Positions 58,501-64,000 of a DNA stretch of 64,000 nt are shown here, in pieces. Source of the stretch: Streptomyces pseudovenezuelae (lineage in GTDB: Bacteria > Actinomycetota > Actinomycetes > Streptomycetales > Streptomycetaceae); NCBI RefSeq assembly GCF_001513955.1, contig NZ_KQ948154.1:124001-188000 (forward strand), written 5' to 3'. Under the pieces are notes generated by a model. It saw nothing but the letters and a program-made list of their open reading frames with translations, did not search any database and was not told the origin of the DNA. The position numbers and the translations under genes are program-made. Numbering within the stretch: position 1 is the first letter of the stretch; each line of letters opens with the position of its first letter.

Positions 58501-59148
58501 GGCGGCCCGCCGGGCGACCGCGGCCTGCCGACCGAGCGGCTTGAGCTGGCGCCGGAGTTCGTCGGTGAGGTCCTGCACGCGCGCGAGGTTGGCCTGCATC
58601 GCGTCCAGCTTGCGCAGCGCCTTCTCCTTGCGCTTGCGGTGCTTGAGGACGCCGGCCGCCTCCTCGATGAAGGCGCGGCGGCCGGTCGGGTCCGCGTGCA
58701 GGACGGAGTCGAGCTGGCCCTGGCCGACGATCACATGCATCTCGCGGCCGATTCCGGAGTCGGACAGGAGTTCCTGGATGTCCAGGAGGCGGCAGGTGTC
58801 GCCGTTGATCTGGTACTCGCTGCCGCCGTTGCGGAACATGATCCGCGTGATGGTGACCTCGGCGTACTCGATGGGCAGGGCCCCGTCGGAGTTGTCGATG
58901 GTCAGGGACACCTCGGCGCGGCCCAGCGGCGGGCGGCCGGTGGTGCCGGCGAAGATGACGTCCTCCATCTTGCCGCCGCGCAGCGACTTGGCACCCTGCT
59001 CGCCCATGACCCAGCTGAGGGCGTCCACCACATTGGACTTGCCGGAGCCGTTCGGGCCGACGACGCACGTGATCCCCGGCTCGAACCGGAGCGTGGTGGC
59101 CGAGGCGAACGACTTGAACCCTCGGAGGGTCAGGGCCTTGAGGTGCAC
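55561..59148 (-). CDS. smc: Chromosome segregation protein SMC with repeat-derived hinge insertion
   Basis: This encodes 1195 residues. Head parts: GPNGSGKS at 31-38; C-terminal signature LSGGERSLTAVALLVSIF; Walker B FYVMDEVEAALDD. Two long Arg/Glu/Ala-rich coiled coils flank a hinge (about residues 515-660, with GLLGPAAELLTVTAGHEVAL). Residues about 580-592 (RGAGNCATSHDGP) are encoded by a 37-bp dispersed repeat identical at 36 positions to the intergenic repeat at 24661-24697. The insert is in frame and leaves the rest intact. SMC condenses and resolves chromosomes. Next gene upstream encodes a small coiled coil. In Streptomyces smc loss affects spore chromosome condensation. Confidence 0.96.
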   Translation of the reverse strand: MHLKALTLRGFKSFASATTLRFEPGITCVVGPNGSGKSNVVDALSWVMGEQGAKSLRGGKMEDVIFAGTTGRPPLGRAEVSLTIDNSDGALPIEYAEVTITRIMFRNGGSEYQINGDTCRLLDIQELLSDSGIGREMHVIVGQGQLDSVLHADPTGRRAFIEEAAGVLKHRKRKEKALRKLDAMQANLARVQDLTDELRRQLKPLGRQAAVARRAAVIQADLRDARLRLLADDLVRLRQALQAEVADEAALKERKEAAEQELKKALQREALLEDEVRQLTPRLQRAQQTWYEISQLAERVRGTISLADARVKSATSAPPEERRGRDPEDMEREAARIREQEAELEAALEAAEHALEDTVAHRAELERALTQEERRLKDVARAIADRREGLARLSGQVNAARSRAASAQAEIDRLAAARDEAQERAFAAQEEYEGLKAEVDGLDAGDAELAEQHDAAKRQLAEAESALTAAREAVTAAERRRAATQARHEALAMGLRRKDGTGVLLGAKDRLTGLLGPAAELLTVTAGHEVALAAAFGVAADALAVTSPSAAAEAIRLLRKQDGGRASLILAGAPEDAPFRGAGNCATSHDGPADATHQHAADLVRAPSDLMPAVRRLLHGIVVVGTLEDAEDLVYANPHLTAVTAEGDLLGAHFAHGGSAGAPSLLEVQASVDEAAAELEELAIRCEELTEAQHIAVEHRTAAAARVEELGERRRAADREKSAVAQQLGRLAGQAKGAAGEAERSTAAAARAQDALEKALEEAEELAERLTVAEEMPVEEEPDTSVRDRLAADGANARQTEMEARLQVRTHEERVKGLAGRADSLDRAARAERDARARAEQRRARLRHEAAVAGAVASGARQLLAHVEVSLARADAERTAADAAKAFRERELTAARTTGRDLKAELDKLTDFVHRGEVLGAEKRMRIEQLETKALEELGVEPAGLVEEYGPHQLVPPSPPAEGEELPEDPEHPRNRPKQFHRAEQEKRLKSAERAYQQLGKVNPLALEEFAALEERHKFLSEQLEDLKKTRADLLQVVKEVDERVEQVFTEAYRDTARQFEGVFSRLFPGGEGRLILTDPDNMLTTGVDVEARPPGKKVKRLSLLSGGERSLTAVALLVSIFKARPSPFYVMDEVEAALDDTNLQRLIRIMQELQEASQLIVITHQKRTMEVADALYGVSMQGDGVSKVISQRLR
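57375..57411 (-). repeat. Dispersed Streptomyces repeat, copy 3, in frame within smc
   Basis: On the minus strand, begins AGGGGCGCGGGGAACTGCGC and ends AGCCACGACGGAC. It differs from copy 2 (24661-24697) at a single position (GACCAG against GCCCAG). It encodes part of the hinge loop. Confidence 0.9.
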
Positions 59149-59274
59149 GGCGCTGGACTCTACCTTCCGGGGGTGTCTCGCTCCATGAACGCGCTGTCCC
59201 CCGCGGTTTCACCGTTGAACGTGCAGGGCACACCAAACGTTAAGAGAGTGAAAGGGTGCACGGGGGCAAGAAAG

Positions 59275-59296
59275 AAGGGACGCCGAAGCGTCCCTT
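59275..59296 (-). terminator. UUCG-loop terminator after the small coiled-coil gene
   Basis: On the minus strand AAGGGACGC, loop TTCG, GCGTCCCTT, a perfect 9-bp stem, followed by CTTTCTTGC, a T-rich tail that is unusual for Streptomyces. It ends the transcript of the 67-codon gene before smc. Confidence 0.85.
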
Positions 59297-59387
59297 GCAA
59301 ACTCTGACAACTTAGCGGCTGATACGGGTTAGCGGTTGATTCAGGCCGCCCGACCACTGCGTGAGCTGTCGTGGAGCGATGCAGCGA

Positions 59388-59591
59388 TCAGGTGAGCGCA
59401 GGCTCCGCCTGGTGTGCGTCGATGCTCTCCATGATCCTGTCGTGAGAAGCGGCAGCCGCGAGCGCGTCGTTCTCCGCCTGGATTCGTCCGAGCTCGGATT
59501 CCAGGTCCTGGACGCGCTGCTGGAGCCGTCGCATCTCGGCGAGGAGTCGAGGGTCCGAGCCGCCGACGTAACCGAGAAGCGCCTTTGCCAT
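59388..59591 (-). CDS. 67-residue coiled-coil protein, conserved near smc
   Basis: This encodes 67 residues from the ATG at 59591, with GGAGG upstream. MAKALLGYVGGSDPRLLAEM, then RRLQQRVQDLESELGRIQAE, a heptad-type coiled coil. I recall this small protein as widely conserved in actinobacteria; no function is known to me. It is between acylphosphatase and smc, in the same direction, with its own terminator. Confidence 0.85.
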   Translation of the reverse strand: MAKALLGYVGGSDPRLLAEMRRLQQRVQDLESELGRIQAENDALAAAASHDRIMESIDAHQAEPALT

Positions 59592-59971
59592 GATGGATGG
59601 TCCTCCACAATGAGTGACCGACCGATGCGGTGTGGGTCGTGAGGGATTCGCACCCGCGGTGCTTGACACTTTTGAGTTCTTGCTGCCGTTCTTCCATGCC
59701 AAACAGCTAAGGTGCGCGGGGTGCTTTCAGCGTCTCACCAAAAAGTTTGACGGTCAACACGATCACGCCCCGTATTGGCGGCAACCCGTGCCGGCGCGGC
59801 CCGGAACGGCGGCGCTGCGGCTCCCTCGGGACCCGGGGGCGTGACGATCATTCTTAGCTGCGGAGCCTGCCACGGCGCGGGCCGTGTTGGCAACCACCAG
59901 CGCCTTTCCCTTCCGGGCAGCCGCCCGCGACATGTTCCGCCGCCCTGTCCGGGCCGCTTCGCGGAACCGGC
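59592..59971. other. Intergenic region, promoter of the 67-codon gene
   Basis: These 380 bases contain a lower-G+C patch at about 59660-59770 that should hold the promoter of the 67-codon gene, including TTGACC on the minus strand near 59755 as a possible -35 box. TTGAC-G-GTCAA nearby is a short palindrome. No gene or tRNA found. Confidence 0.45.
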
Positions 59972-60253
59972 TCATCGGATGGCGAAGCCGTCGTAACCCC
60001 CGCGGGGTGTGTCCCAGATCTCGGTGACACCGTCGACGCGGCCGGGCGTGTCGTCACCCAGGAGCCACTCCAGGAGTCCCTGACAGCCCTTGCGCGGTCC
60101 TTCGGCGACCACTTGCACGCGTCCGTCGTCCAGATTGAGAGCAAAACCACTCAGGCCGCCGATCTCCAGGGCCTTGGCCCGCGTGAACCAGCGGAAACCC
60201 ACACCTTGGACGCGTCCGCGCACCCAGGCGACCAGTCGTACATCCTCGCTCAT
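59972..60253 (-). CDS. acyP: Acylphosphatase
   Basis: This encodes 93 residues. RLVAWVRGRVQGVGFRWFTR contains the phosphate-binding loop GRVQGVGFR with catalytic Arg, and LSGFALNLDDGRVQVVAEGP contains the catalytic Asn. It hydrolyses acyl phosphates such as acetyl phosphate; the physiological substrate is uncertain. Length normal. Confidence 0.96.
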   Translation of the reverse strand: MSEDVRLVAWVRGRVQGVGFRWFTRAKALEIGGLSGFALNLDDGRVQVVAEGPRKGCQGLLEWLLGDDTPGRVDGVTEIWDTPRGGYDGFAIR

Positions 60254-60425
60254 GGCTGCAACCTAACCGGGCAATGTCTCTCCCGACACTCCTTCCTCTG
60301 GCGGCATGCGGTACTGTCCGCTGCCAATGAATCTCATACGAAACTCACTCGATCGTGTGGGTTTTGTGACTCTGGTTGACCGGGGGGACGCGTCGACCTC
60401 ACGAACAGACGAGGAAGGCAAGGAC

Positions 60426-61508
60426 ATGGGACGCCACCGACGCTCCGCCGCCGGCCGCGCCGCCACGGGCCGCGCCACGGGGGTCACACAGACGTACAGC
60501 TCCTACGGGAGCGGATCCGACCCGCAGGACTCGTACAACTTCGCCTCGGTGGGCACCTCGACCCGCCCGAGCCACGAGGACGCCGACCCCTATGCGCGCA
60601 GTGACGCCTACCTGTTCGCGTCGGAGGAGGAGTACGCGCTGTACCGGGGCGAGGGCTACACGCCCGCCGACGGTCAGCGCCGGAGCGGCTCGCACCGCCG
60701 CCGCAAGAGGAACCTCGTGACGCCGGTCAAGACCGGTCTGCTCGGCGTCTCGGCCGCCGTCGCCATCGGCACGGTCGCGGTCGCCACGGGCGTCGTGCCC
60801 GGCCTCGACAACTACAAGCTCGGCGGCGGCAGCTCCACCGGCGGTGACGTGCAGGCGGCGAGCTCGCCGACCAACTCGCCCGCCGAGCAGGGCGGCACCT
60901 CCGGCAGCGCCGACAGCCGCGAGGACGGCTCGTCGACGAGCCGGGACGCCGACCGCGCCTCCTCGCCCTCGCCGGCCCCCTCGACCTCCACCTCGACGGC
61001 CGCCCCGGCGGAGAAGCCGACGAAGAAGCCGGCCGCCACGCCGCCGAGCAAGAAGCCGGAGACCACGCCCTCGCAGAAGGAGCGGGAGCCGGCCAAGAAG
61101 GAGACCACCGCGCCGGTGGAGGTCTCCACGGAGGCCGCCGCCGCGGCCGAGGTGCTCAGGCTCGTCAACGTCGAGCGGGCGAATGTCGGCTGCAGTCCCG
61201 TCGCCGCCAACAGCGCGCTGAGCGACCTCGCCGAGTCCTTCAGCAAGGCCATGGCCGACCAGGGCTTCTTCGACCACACCGACCCGAGCGGCGCCACCCC
61301 CTGGGACCGTGCCGCGAAGGCCGGGATCACCAGCCTCGGCGGCGAGAACATCGCCCGGGGCCAGGCCGACGCGGCCTCGGTCATGGAAGCCTGGATGAAC
61401 AGCCCCGGCCACAAGGCCAACATCCTGAACTGCGACTTCAAGACGCTGGGCGTGGGCGTGCAGTTCGGTGCGGGCGGCCCCTGGTGGACCCAGGACTTCG
61501 GGTACTAG
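60426..61508 (+). CDS. CAP-domain (SCP/PR-1) envelope protein
   Basis: This encodes 360 residues from the ATG at 60426, with GGAAGG upstream. A cytosolic N-terminal region (about 90 residues, polar) and then a membrane segment (TGLLGVSAAVAIGTVAVATG). Outside is a Ser/Thr/Pro/Lys-rich linker (residues 140-235) and a C-terminal CAP domain: LRLVNVERANVGCSPVAANS, DQGFFDHTDPSGATPWDRA, GENIARGQADAASVMEAWM, NSPGHKANILNCDFKTLGVG. Its two Cys may form a disulfide. CAP domains bind lipids or have unknown functions in bacteria. It is single-pass and points outward. Confidence 0.9.
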   Translation: MGRHRRSAAGRAATGRATGVTQTYSSYGSGSDPQDSYNFASVGTSTRPSHEDADPYARSDAYLFASEEEYALYRGEGYTPADGQRRSGSHRRRKRNLVTPVKTGLLGVSAAVAIGTVAVATGVVPGLDNYKLGGGSSTGGDVQAASSPTNSPAEQGGTSGSADSREDGSSTSRDADRASSPSPAPSTSTSTAAPAEKPTKKPAATPPSKKPETTPSQKEREPAKKETTAPVEVSTEAAAAAEVLRLVNVERANVGCSPVAANSALSDLAESFSKAMADQGFFDHTDPSGATPWDRAAKAGITSLGGENIARGQADAASVMEAWMNSPGHKANILNCDFKTLGVGVQFGAGGPWWTQDFGY

Positions 61509-61527
61509 AAACTGCCGACGACAAGGT

Positions 61528-61554
61528 GTCGCACTAACTTTTGGTTAGTGCGAC
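61528..61554. promoter_or_regulatory. Palindromic operator candidate for the HxlR regulator
   Basis: GTCGCACTAAC (61528-61538), loop TTTTG, GTTAGTGCGAC (61544-61554): a perfect 11-bp inverted repeat. A third half-site GTTAGTGC starts at 61561. The ATG of the regulator is at 61591. It may also act as terminator for the CAP gene. Confidence 0.7.
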
Positions 61555-61590
61555 CTGTCGGTTAGTGCTGTCTTCCAGTACCCTCGCGCT

Positions 61591-61992
61591 ATGGACACCA
61601 CGCAGCAGCCCCCGGAGGCGCGGGACCTCCCGTACGACGTGTTCGCCAAGGCCTGCCCCTCGCGCGGCACCCTGGAGCACCTGACGGGCCGCTGGGGCGC
61701 CCTCACCCTCGGCGCGCTGCACGAGGGCTCGCTGCGCTTCAACGAGCTGCGCCGCCGGGTCGACGGCGTGAGCGAGAAGATGCTCTCCCAGACGCTCCAG
61801 AGCCTGGAGCGCGACGGCCTGGTGCACCGCGAGGCCCAGCCCACCAACCCGCCCCGGGTCGACTACGAGCTGACCCCGCTGGGCCATGAGGTCGCCGAGC
61901 GCCTGCTGGGCCTCATCCGCTTCGTGGAGGGCCGCATGGACGACGTCCTGGCCGCCCGCGAGCGCTACGACGTGACGCGCGGCGCCCGCTGA
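61591..61992 (+). CDS. HxlR-family transcriptional regulator
   Basis: This encodes 133 residues. CPSRGTLEHLTGRWGALTLG (HxlR start with the conserved Cys and W), LHEGSLRFNELRRRVDGVSE then KMLSQTLQSLERDGLVHREA, the winged helix. The Cys near the N-terminus is the type used for redox or aldehyde sensing in some members. Probably autoregulated through the palindrome upstream. The end overlaps the mutM end by 28 bases. Target genes not visible; none of the usual quinone reductase is adjacent. Confidence 0.92.
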   Translation: MDTTQQPPEARDLPYDVFAKACPSRGTLEHLTGRWGALTLGALHEGSLRFNELRRRVDGVSEKMLSQTLQSLERDGLVHREAQPTNPPRVDYELTPLGHEVAERLLGLIRFVEGRMDDVLAARERYDVTRGAR

Positions 61993-62825
61993 CACCTCGG
62001 GCAGAAGTAGCTGGACCGGTTCATCCAGGGCCGCCGGCGCATCGGCGTACCGCACCGCTTGCACGGCAGCCCTTCGCGGCCGTACGCGTCCAGGGACCGG
62101 TCGAAGTACCCCGACTCGCCGTTGACGTTGACGTACAGGCTGTCGAAGCTGGTGCCGCCGACCGCGAGGGCCGCGTTCATCACGTCCCGGACGTGGCCCA
62201 GGAGTTCGGCCGTGCGCGGGCGGGTGAAGCCGGCGGTGGGGCGCTCGTAGTGAAGGCGGGAGCGCCAAAGGGCCTCGTCCGCGTAGATGTTGCCCACTCC
62301 GCTGATCAACGACTGGTCCAGCAGGGCCCGTTTGATGGTGGAGCGCTTGCGGCGAAGGGCCTGGTGGAAGGCGTCGTCGTCGAAGAGCGGGTCGAGGGGA
62401 TCGCGCGCGATGTGCGCGATGACGTCGGGCAGTCCGTCGGGGGTGTTGTCGTGCAACGACAGCCCGCCGAAGGTGCGTTGGTCGACGAAGCGGAGTTCGG
62501 TGTCGACCTCGTCGGCGAACCGCACCCGGATCCTGAGGTGCTTCTCGTCGGGCGCGGCATGCGGCTGCACCAGCAGCTGGCCGCTCATCCCGAGGTGGGC
62601 CAGGACCGACTGGTCCGTGTCCTCCAGGGGCAGCCAGAGGTACTTCCCGCGGCGGCTCGGGGTGCCGACGCGGTGGCCCCTCAGACGGTGCGCGAAGTCG
62701 TCGGCACCGGCGAGATGACGGCGGACCGCGCGCGGGTGCAGCACCTCGGCCTCGGCGACCGTGCGGTGGGCGACCCACCGCTCAAGGCCACGCCGTACGA
62801 CCTCGACCTCGGGCAACTCGGGCAT
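61965..62825 (-). CDS. mutM: Formamidopyrimidine-DNA glycosylase
   Basis: This encodes 286 residues. The N-terminal MPELPEVEVVRRGLERWV gives Pro1-Glu2 (catalytic after Met removal); the Lys in SRRGKYLWLPL is the beta-lyase Lys; helix-two-turn-helix ALLDQSLISGVGNIYADEAL; C-terminal zinc finger CKRCGTPMRRRPWMNRSSYF then CPRCQ. It removes 8-oxoguanine. Between the HxlR gene and rnc. Confidence 0.97.
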   Translation of the reverse strand: MPELPEVEVVRRGLERWVAHRTVAEAEVLHPRAVRRHLAGADDFAHRLRGHRVGTPSRRGKYLWLPLEDTDQSVLAHLGMSGQLLVQPHAAPDEKHLRIRVRFADEVDTELRFVDQRTFGGLSLHDNTPDGLPDVIAHIARDPLDPLFDDDAFHQALRRKRSTIKRALLDQSLISGVGNIYADEALWRSRLHYERPTAGFTRPRTAELLGHVRDVMNAALAVGGTSFDSLYVNVNGESGYFDRSLDAYGREGLPCKRCGTPMRRRPWMNRSSYFCPRCQRAPRVTS

Positions 62826-62931
62826 GGGACTCCCCCGTCAGGGACCGGTGCATGAGCCGAGCGCCCGCCCCGGTGTTCAGGGGCAGGCGCTCGGCTGCGC
62901 TGTTCTTCCGGACGCGCTGGGCTTCCAGGCG

Positions 62932-63753
62932 TCAGGCGGAGACGGACGACGGACCTTCGTCGTCGTCCTCGGCGGCTTGGACGGCTTCGACAGCCGCTTC
63001 GGCCGCCGCCTTGGCACGCTCGTCCGCGGCGGCCCGGATGGACCTCCAGGCGGACTCCGCGGCCTGCTGCTCCGCCTCCTTCTTGCTGCGGCCGGTGCCG
63101 GTGCCGTACGAGACGCCTCCGACGCGGGCGGCAGCAGTGAAGGTCTTCTCGTGATCGGGGCCGGTCTCCGTGACCAGGTACTCGGGCACGCCGAGTCCTT
63201 CGGTCGCGGTGAGCTCCTGGAGACTGGTCTTCCAGTCCAGGCCGGCACCGAGGTTGGAGGACTTCTCGATCAACGGGTCGAAGAGCCGGTGAACGAGTTC
63301 GCTCGCCGCCTCCAGGCCCTGGTCGAGATAGACCGCGCCGATCACCGCTTCCAGGGTGTCGGCAAGGATGGACGCCTTGTCCCGGCCTCCTGTGCCCTCT
63401 TCACCACGGCCGAGCCGGATGAAGGAGCCCAGTTCCAGGCCGCGACCGACCTCCGCCAGCGCACGCGAGTTGACCACCGCGGCCCGCAACTTGGCCAGTT
63501 GGCCTTCGGGCAGGTCGGGGTGGGTGGTGTACAGCGTGTCCGTGACCACGAGGCCGAGCACGGAGTCCCCTAGGAACTCCAGACGCTCGTTGGTCGGCAG
63601 ACCGCCGTTCTCGTACGCGTAGGAGCGGTGGGTCAGTGCACGCACCAGAAGGGCGGACTCGAGCTTGTACCCGAGCCGCCCTTCCAACAGCGTGTGGGAC
63701 GAGGCCTGGTTGTCGCCCGAGTTCTTCTTCGGCGTGGACACAGTGCCTCTCAC
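62932..63753 (-). CDS. rnc: Ribonuclease III (AbsB)
   Basis: This encodes about 273 residues from the GTG at 63753; GTG at 63741, closer to AGAGG, would give 269. RNase III domain: LEFLGDSVLGLVVTDTLY (the ERLEFLGDS signature), the second Asp/Glu site in DTLEAVIGAVYLDQG. A dsRNA-binding domain follows (DWKTSLQELTATEGLGVPEY, GRSKKEAEQQAAESAW). In S. coelicolor this is AbsB, needed for normal antibiotic production. Follows rpmF by 7 bases. Confidence 0.95.
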   Translation of the reverse strand: MRGTVSTPKKNSGDNQASSHTLLEGRLGYKLESALLVRALTHRSYAYENGGLPTNERLEFLGDSVLGLVVTDTLYTTHPDLPEGQLAKLRAAVVNSRALAEVGRGLELGSFIRLGRGEEGTGGRDKASILADTLEAVIGAVYLDQGLEAASELVHRLFDPLIEKSSNLGAGLDWKTSLQELTATEGLGVPEYLVTETGPDHEKTFTAAARVGGVSYGTGTGRSKKEAEQQAAESAWRSIRAAADERAKAAAEAAVEAVQAAEDDDEGPSSVSA

Positions 63754-63760
63754 CAGCCGC

Positions 63761-63934
63761 TCAGACCTCGAGGACCTGGCGCTTGTTGTAGGTGCCACAA
63801 GCGGGGCACGCGATGTGCTGCAGCTTGGGCTCGTGGCAGCGCTCGCACGCAACCAGGGTGGGGACCGCAGCCTTCCACTGCGACCGGCGGTGGCGCGTGT
63901 TGCTGCGCGACATCTTCCGCTTCGGAACAGCCAC
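63761..63934 (-). CDS. rpmF: 50S ribosomal protein L32
   Basis: This encodes 57 residues from the GTG at 63934. The start VPKRKMSRSNTRHRRSQWK is preceded by Met-Ala. Zinc ribbon with CERCHEPKLQHIACPACG, then TYNKRQVLEV. Two CxxC pairs are kept (zinc-binding form). It lies in the usual yceD-rpmF-rnc group, with 2 bases to the upstream stop. Confidence 0.96.
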   Translation of the reverse strand: MAVPKRKMSRSNTRHRRSQWKAAVPTLVACERCHEPKLQHIACPACGTYNKRQVLEV

Positions 63935-63936
63935 GG

Positions 63937-64000
63937 CTACTTCTCCTGCTTCTCGTTGGCGGGCGCCGATCGAGGCGCTTCGCCACTCATCTCGTCCTTC
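63937..64000 (-). CDS. YceD/DUF177-family protein, C-terminal end
   Basis: Only the last 21 codons are in the window; they end in EAPRSAPANEKQEK and a TAG at 63937-63939. The place directly before rpmF is that of the YceD/DUF177 gene in most bacteria. The sequence itself is too short to decide, so the call rests on position. Confidence 0.6.
   Translation of the reverse strand, partial: KDEMSGEAPRSAPANEKQEK

Noticed and set aside
1..64000. CRISPR arrays, IS elements, tRNA or rRNA genes, prophage genes, attachment sites
   Set aside because: I looked for spaced identical repeats, transposase motifs, tRNA-like cloverleaf ends and integrases and found none. The dispersed 37-bp and 41-bp elements have no coding capacity.

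Overview
The window is chromosomal DNA of a Streptomyces species. The base composition is very G+C-rich with GTG and ATG starts and almost no TTA codons. The window also carries genes typical of the genus: the sporulation sigma factor WhiG, the developmental regulator NsdA, a cluster of four type I signal peptidases, and a sortase-type LAETG surface protein. From memory, gene content and order match the core chromosome of S. coelicolor between about SCO5570 and SCO5658, read in reverse. Most of the window is therefore conserved, with a few variable spots.

Layout, left to right. (1) 1-7 kb: the end of a beta-lactamase-family hydrolase, a small membrane protein, an SRPBCC protein, and a polyamine catabolism block (PotD-like binding protein, gamma-aminobutyraldehyde dehydrogenase, Lrp/AsnC regulator, class III aminotransferase). 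(2) 7-11.7 kb: an ABC ATPase/permease pair, a VOC protein, a LOG-family protein and a LAETG wall-anchored protein with a clear promoter and a leader hairpin. (3) 11.8-15.7 kb: a thiamine ABC transporter (thiB-thiP-thiQ) behind a TPP riboswitch. (4) 15.7-19 kb: rlmN, then a four-gene translationally coupled operon with an EspC-like protein, a WXG100-type putative type VII secretion effector and two paralogous tiny membrane proteins. This is the best candidate for an undescribed system. (5) 19-24 kb: cdsA, frr, pyrH, tsf, rpsB. (6) 24-30 kb: an M23 peptidase, a TetR regulator, whiG, dprA, comM, yraN and a DUF2469 gene. (7) 30-37 kb: a Nudix hydrolase, four sip genes, rplS, trmD, rimM, khpA and rpsP. 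(8) 37-42 kb: a zinc-protease-like protein, an archaeal-type prolyl-tRNA synthetase, a methyltransferase and ffh. (9) 42-50.6 kb: glnD, glnK and amtB with a GlnR-type box, then nsdA, a prim-pol domain protein and ftsY. (10) 50.7-55.4 kb: an NCS1 permease lacking a recognisable start codon, a C-rich degenerate repeat tract, a luciferase-like oxidoreductase with a TTA codon, and the glucose permease glcP. (11) 55.5-64 kb: smc, a 67-residue coiled-coil protein, acylphosphatase, a CAP-domain protein, an HxlR regulator with a palindromic operator, mutM, rnc (absB), rpmF and the end of a YceD/DUF177 gene.

Themes. The co-translational export pathway is well represented (ffh, ftsY, four signal peptidases). 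Translation and RNA processing genes form two blocks. Nitrogen sensing (amtB-glnK-glnD) sits beside nsdA. Two short repeats that I recognise as dispersed Streptomyces elements lie in frame inside otherwise conserved coding sequences (thiB and the smc hinge). One of them has a 36/37 match to an intergenic copy in this same window. A 22-bp bipartite motif is shared by the promoters of the M23 peptidase and the yraN-comM-dprA operon.

Limits: function calls come from reading motifs and lengths by eye. No search, fold prediction or codon statistics were run. S. coelicolor locus comparisons are from memory.
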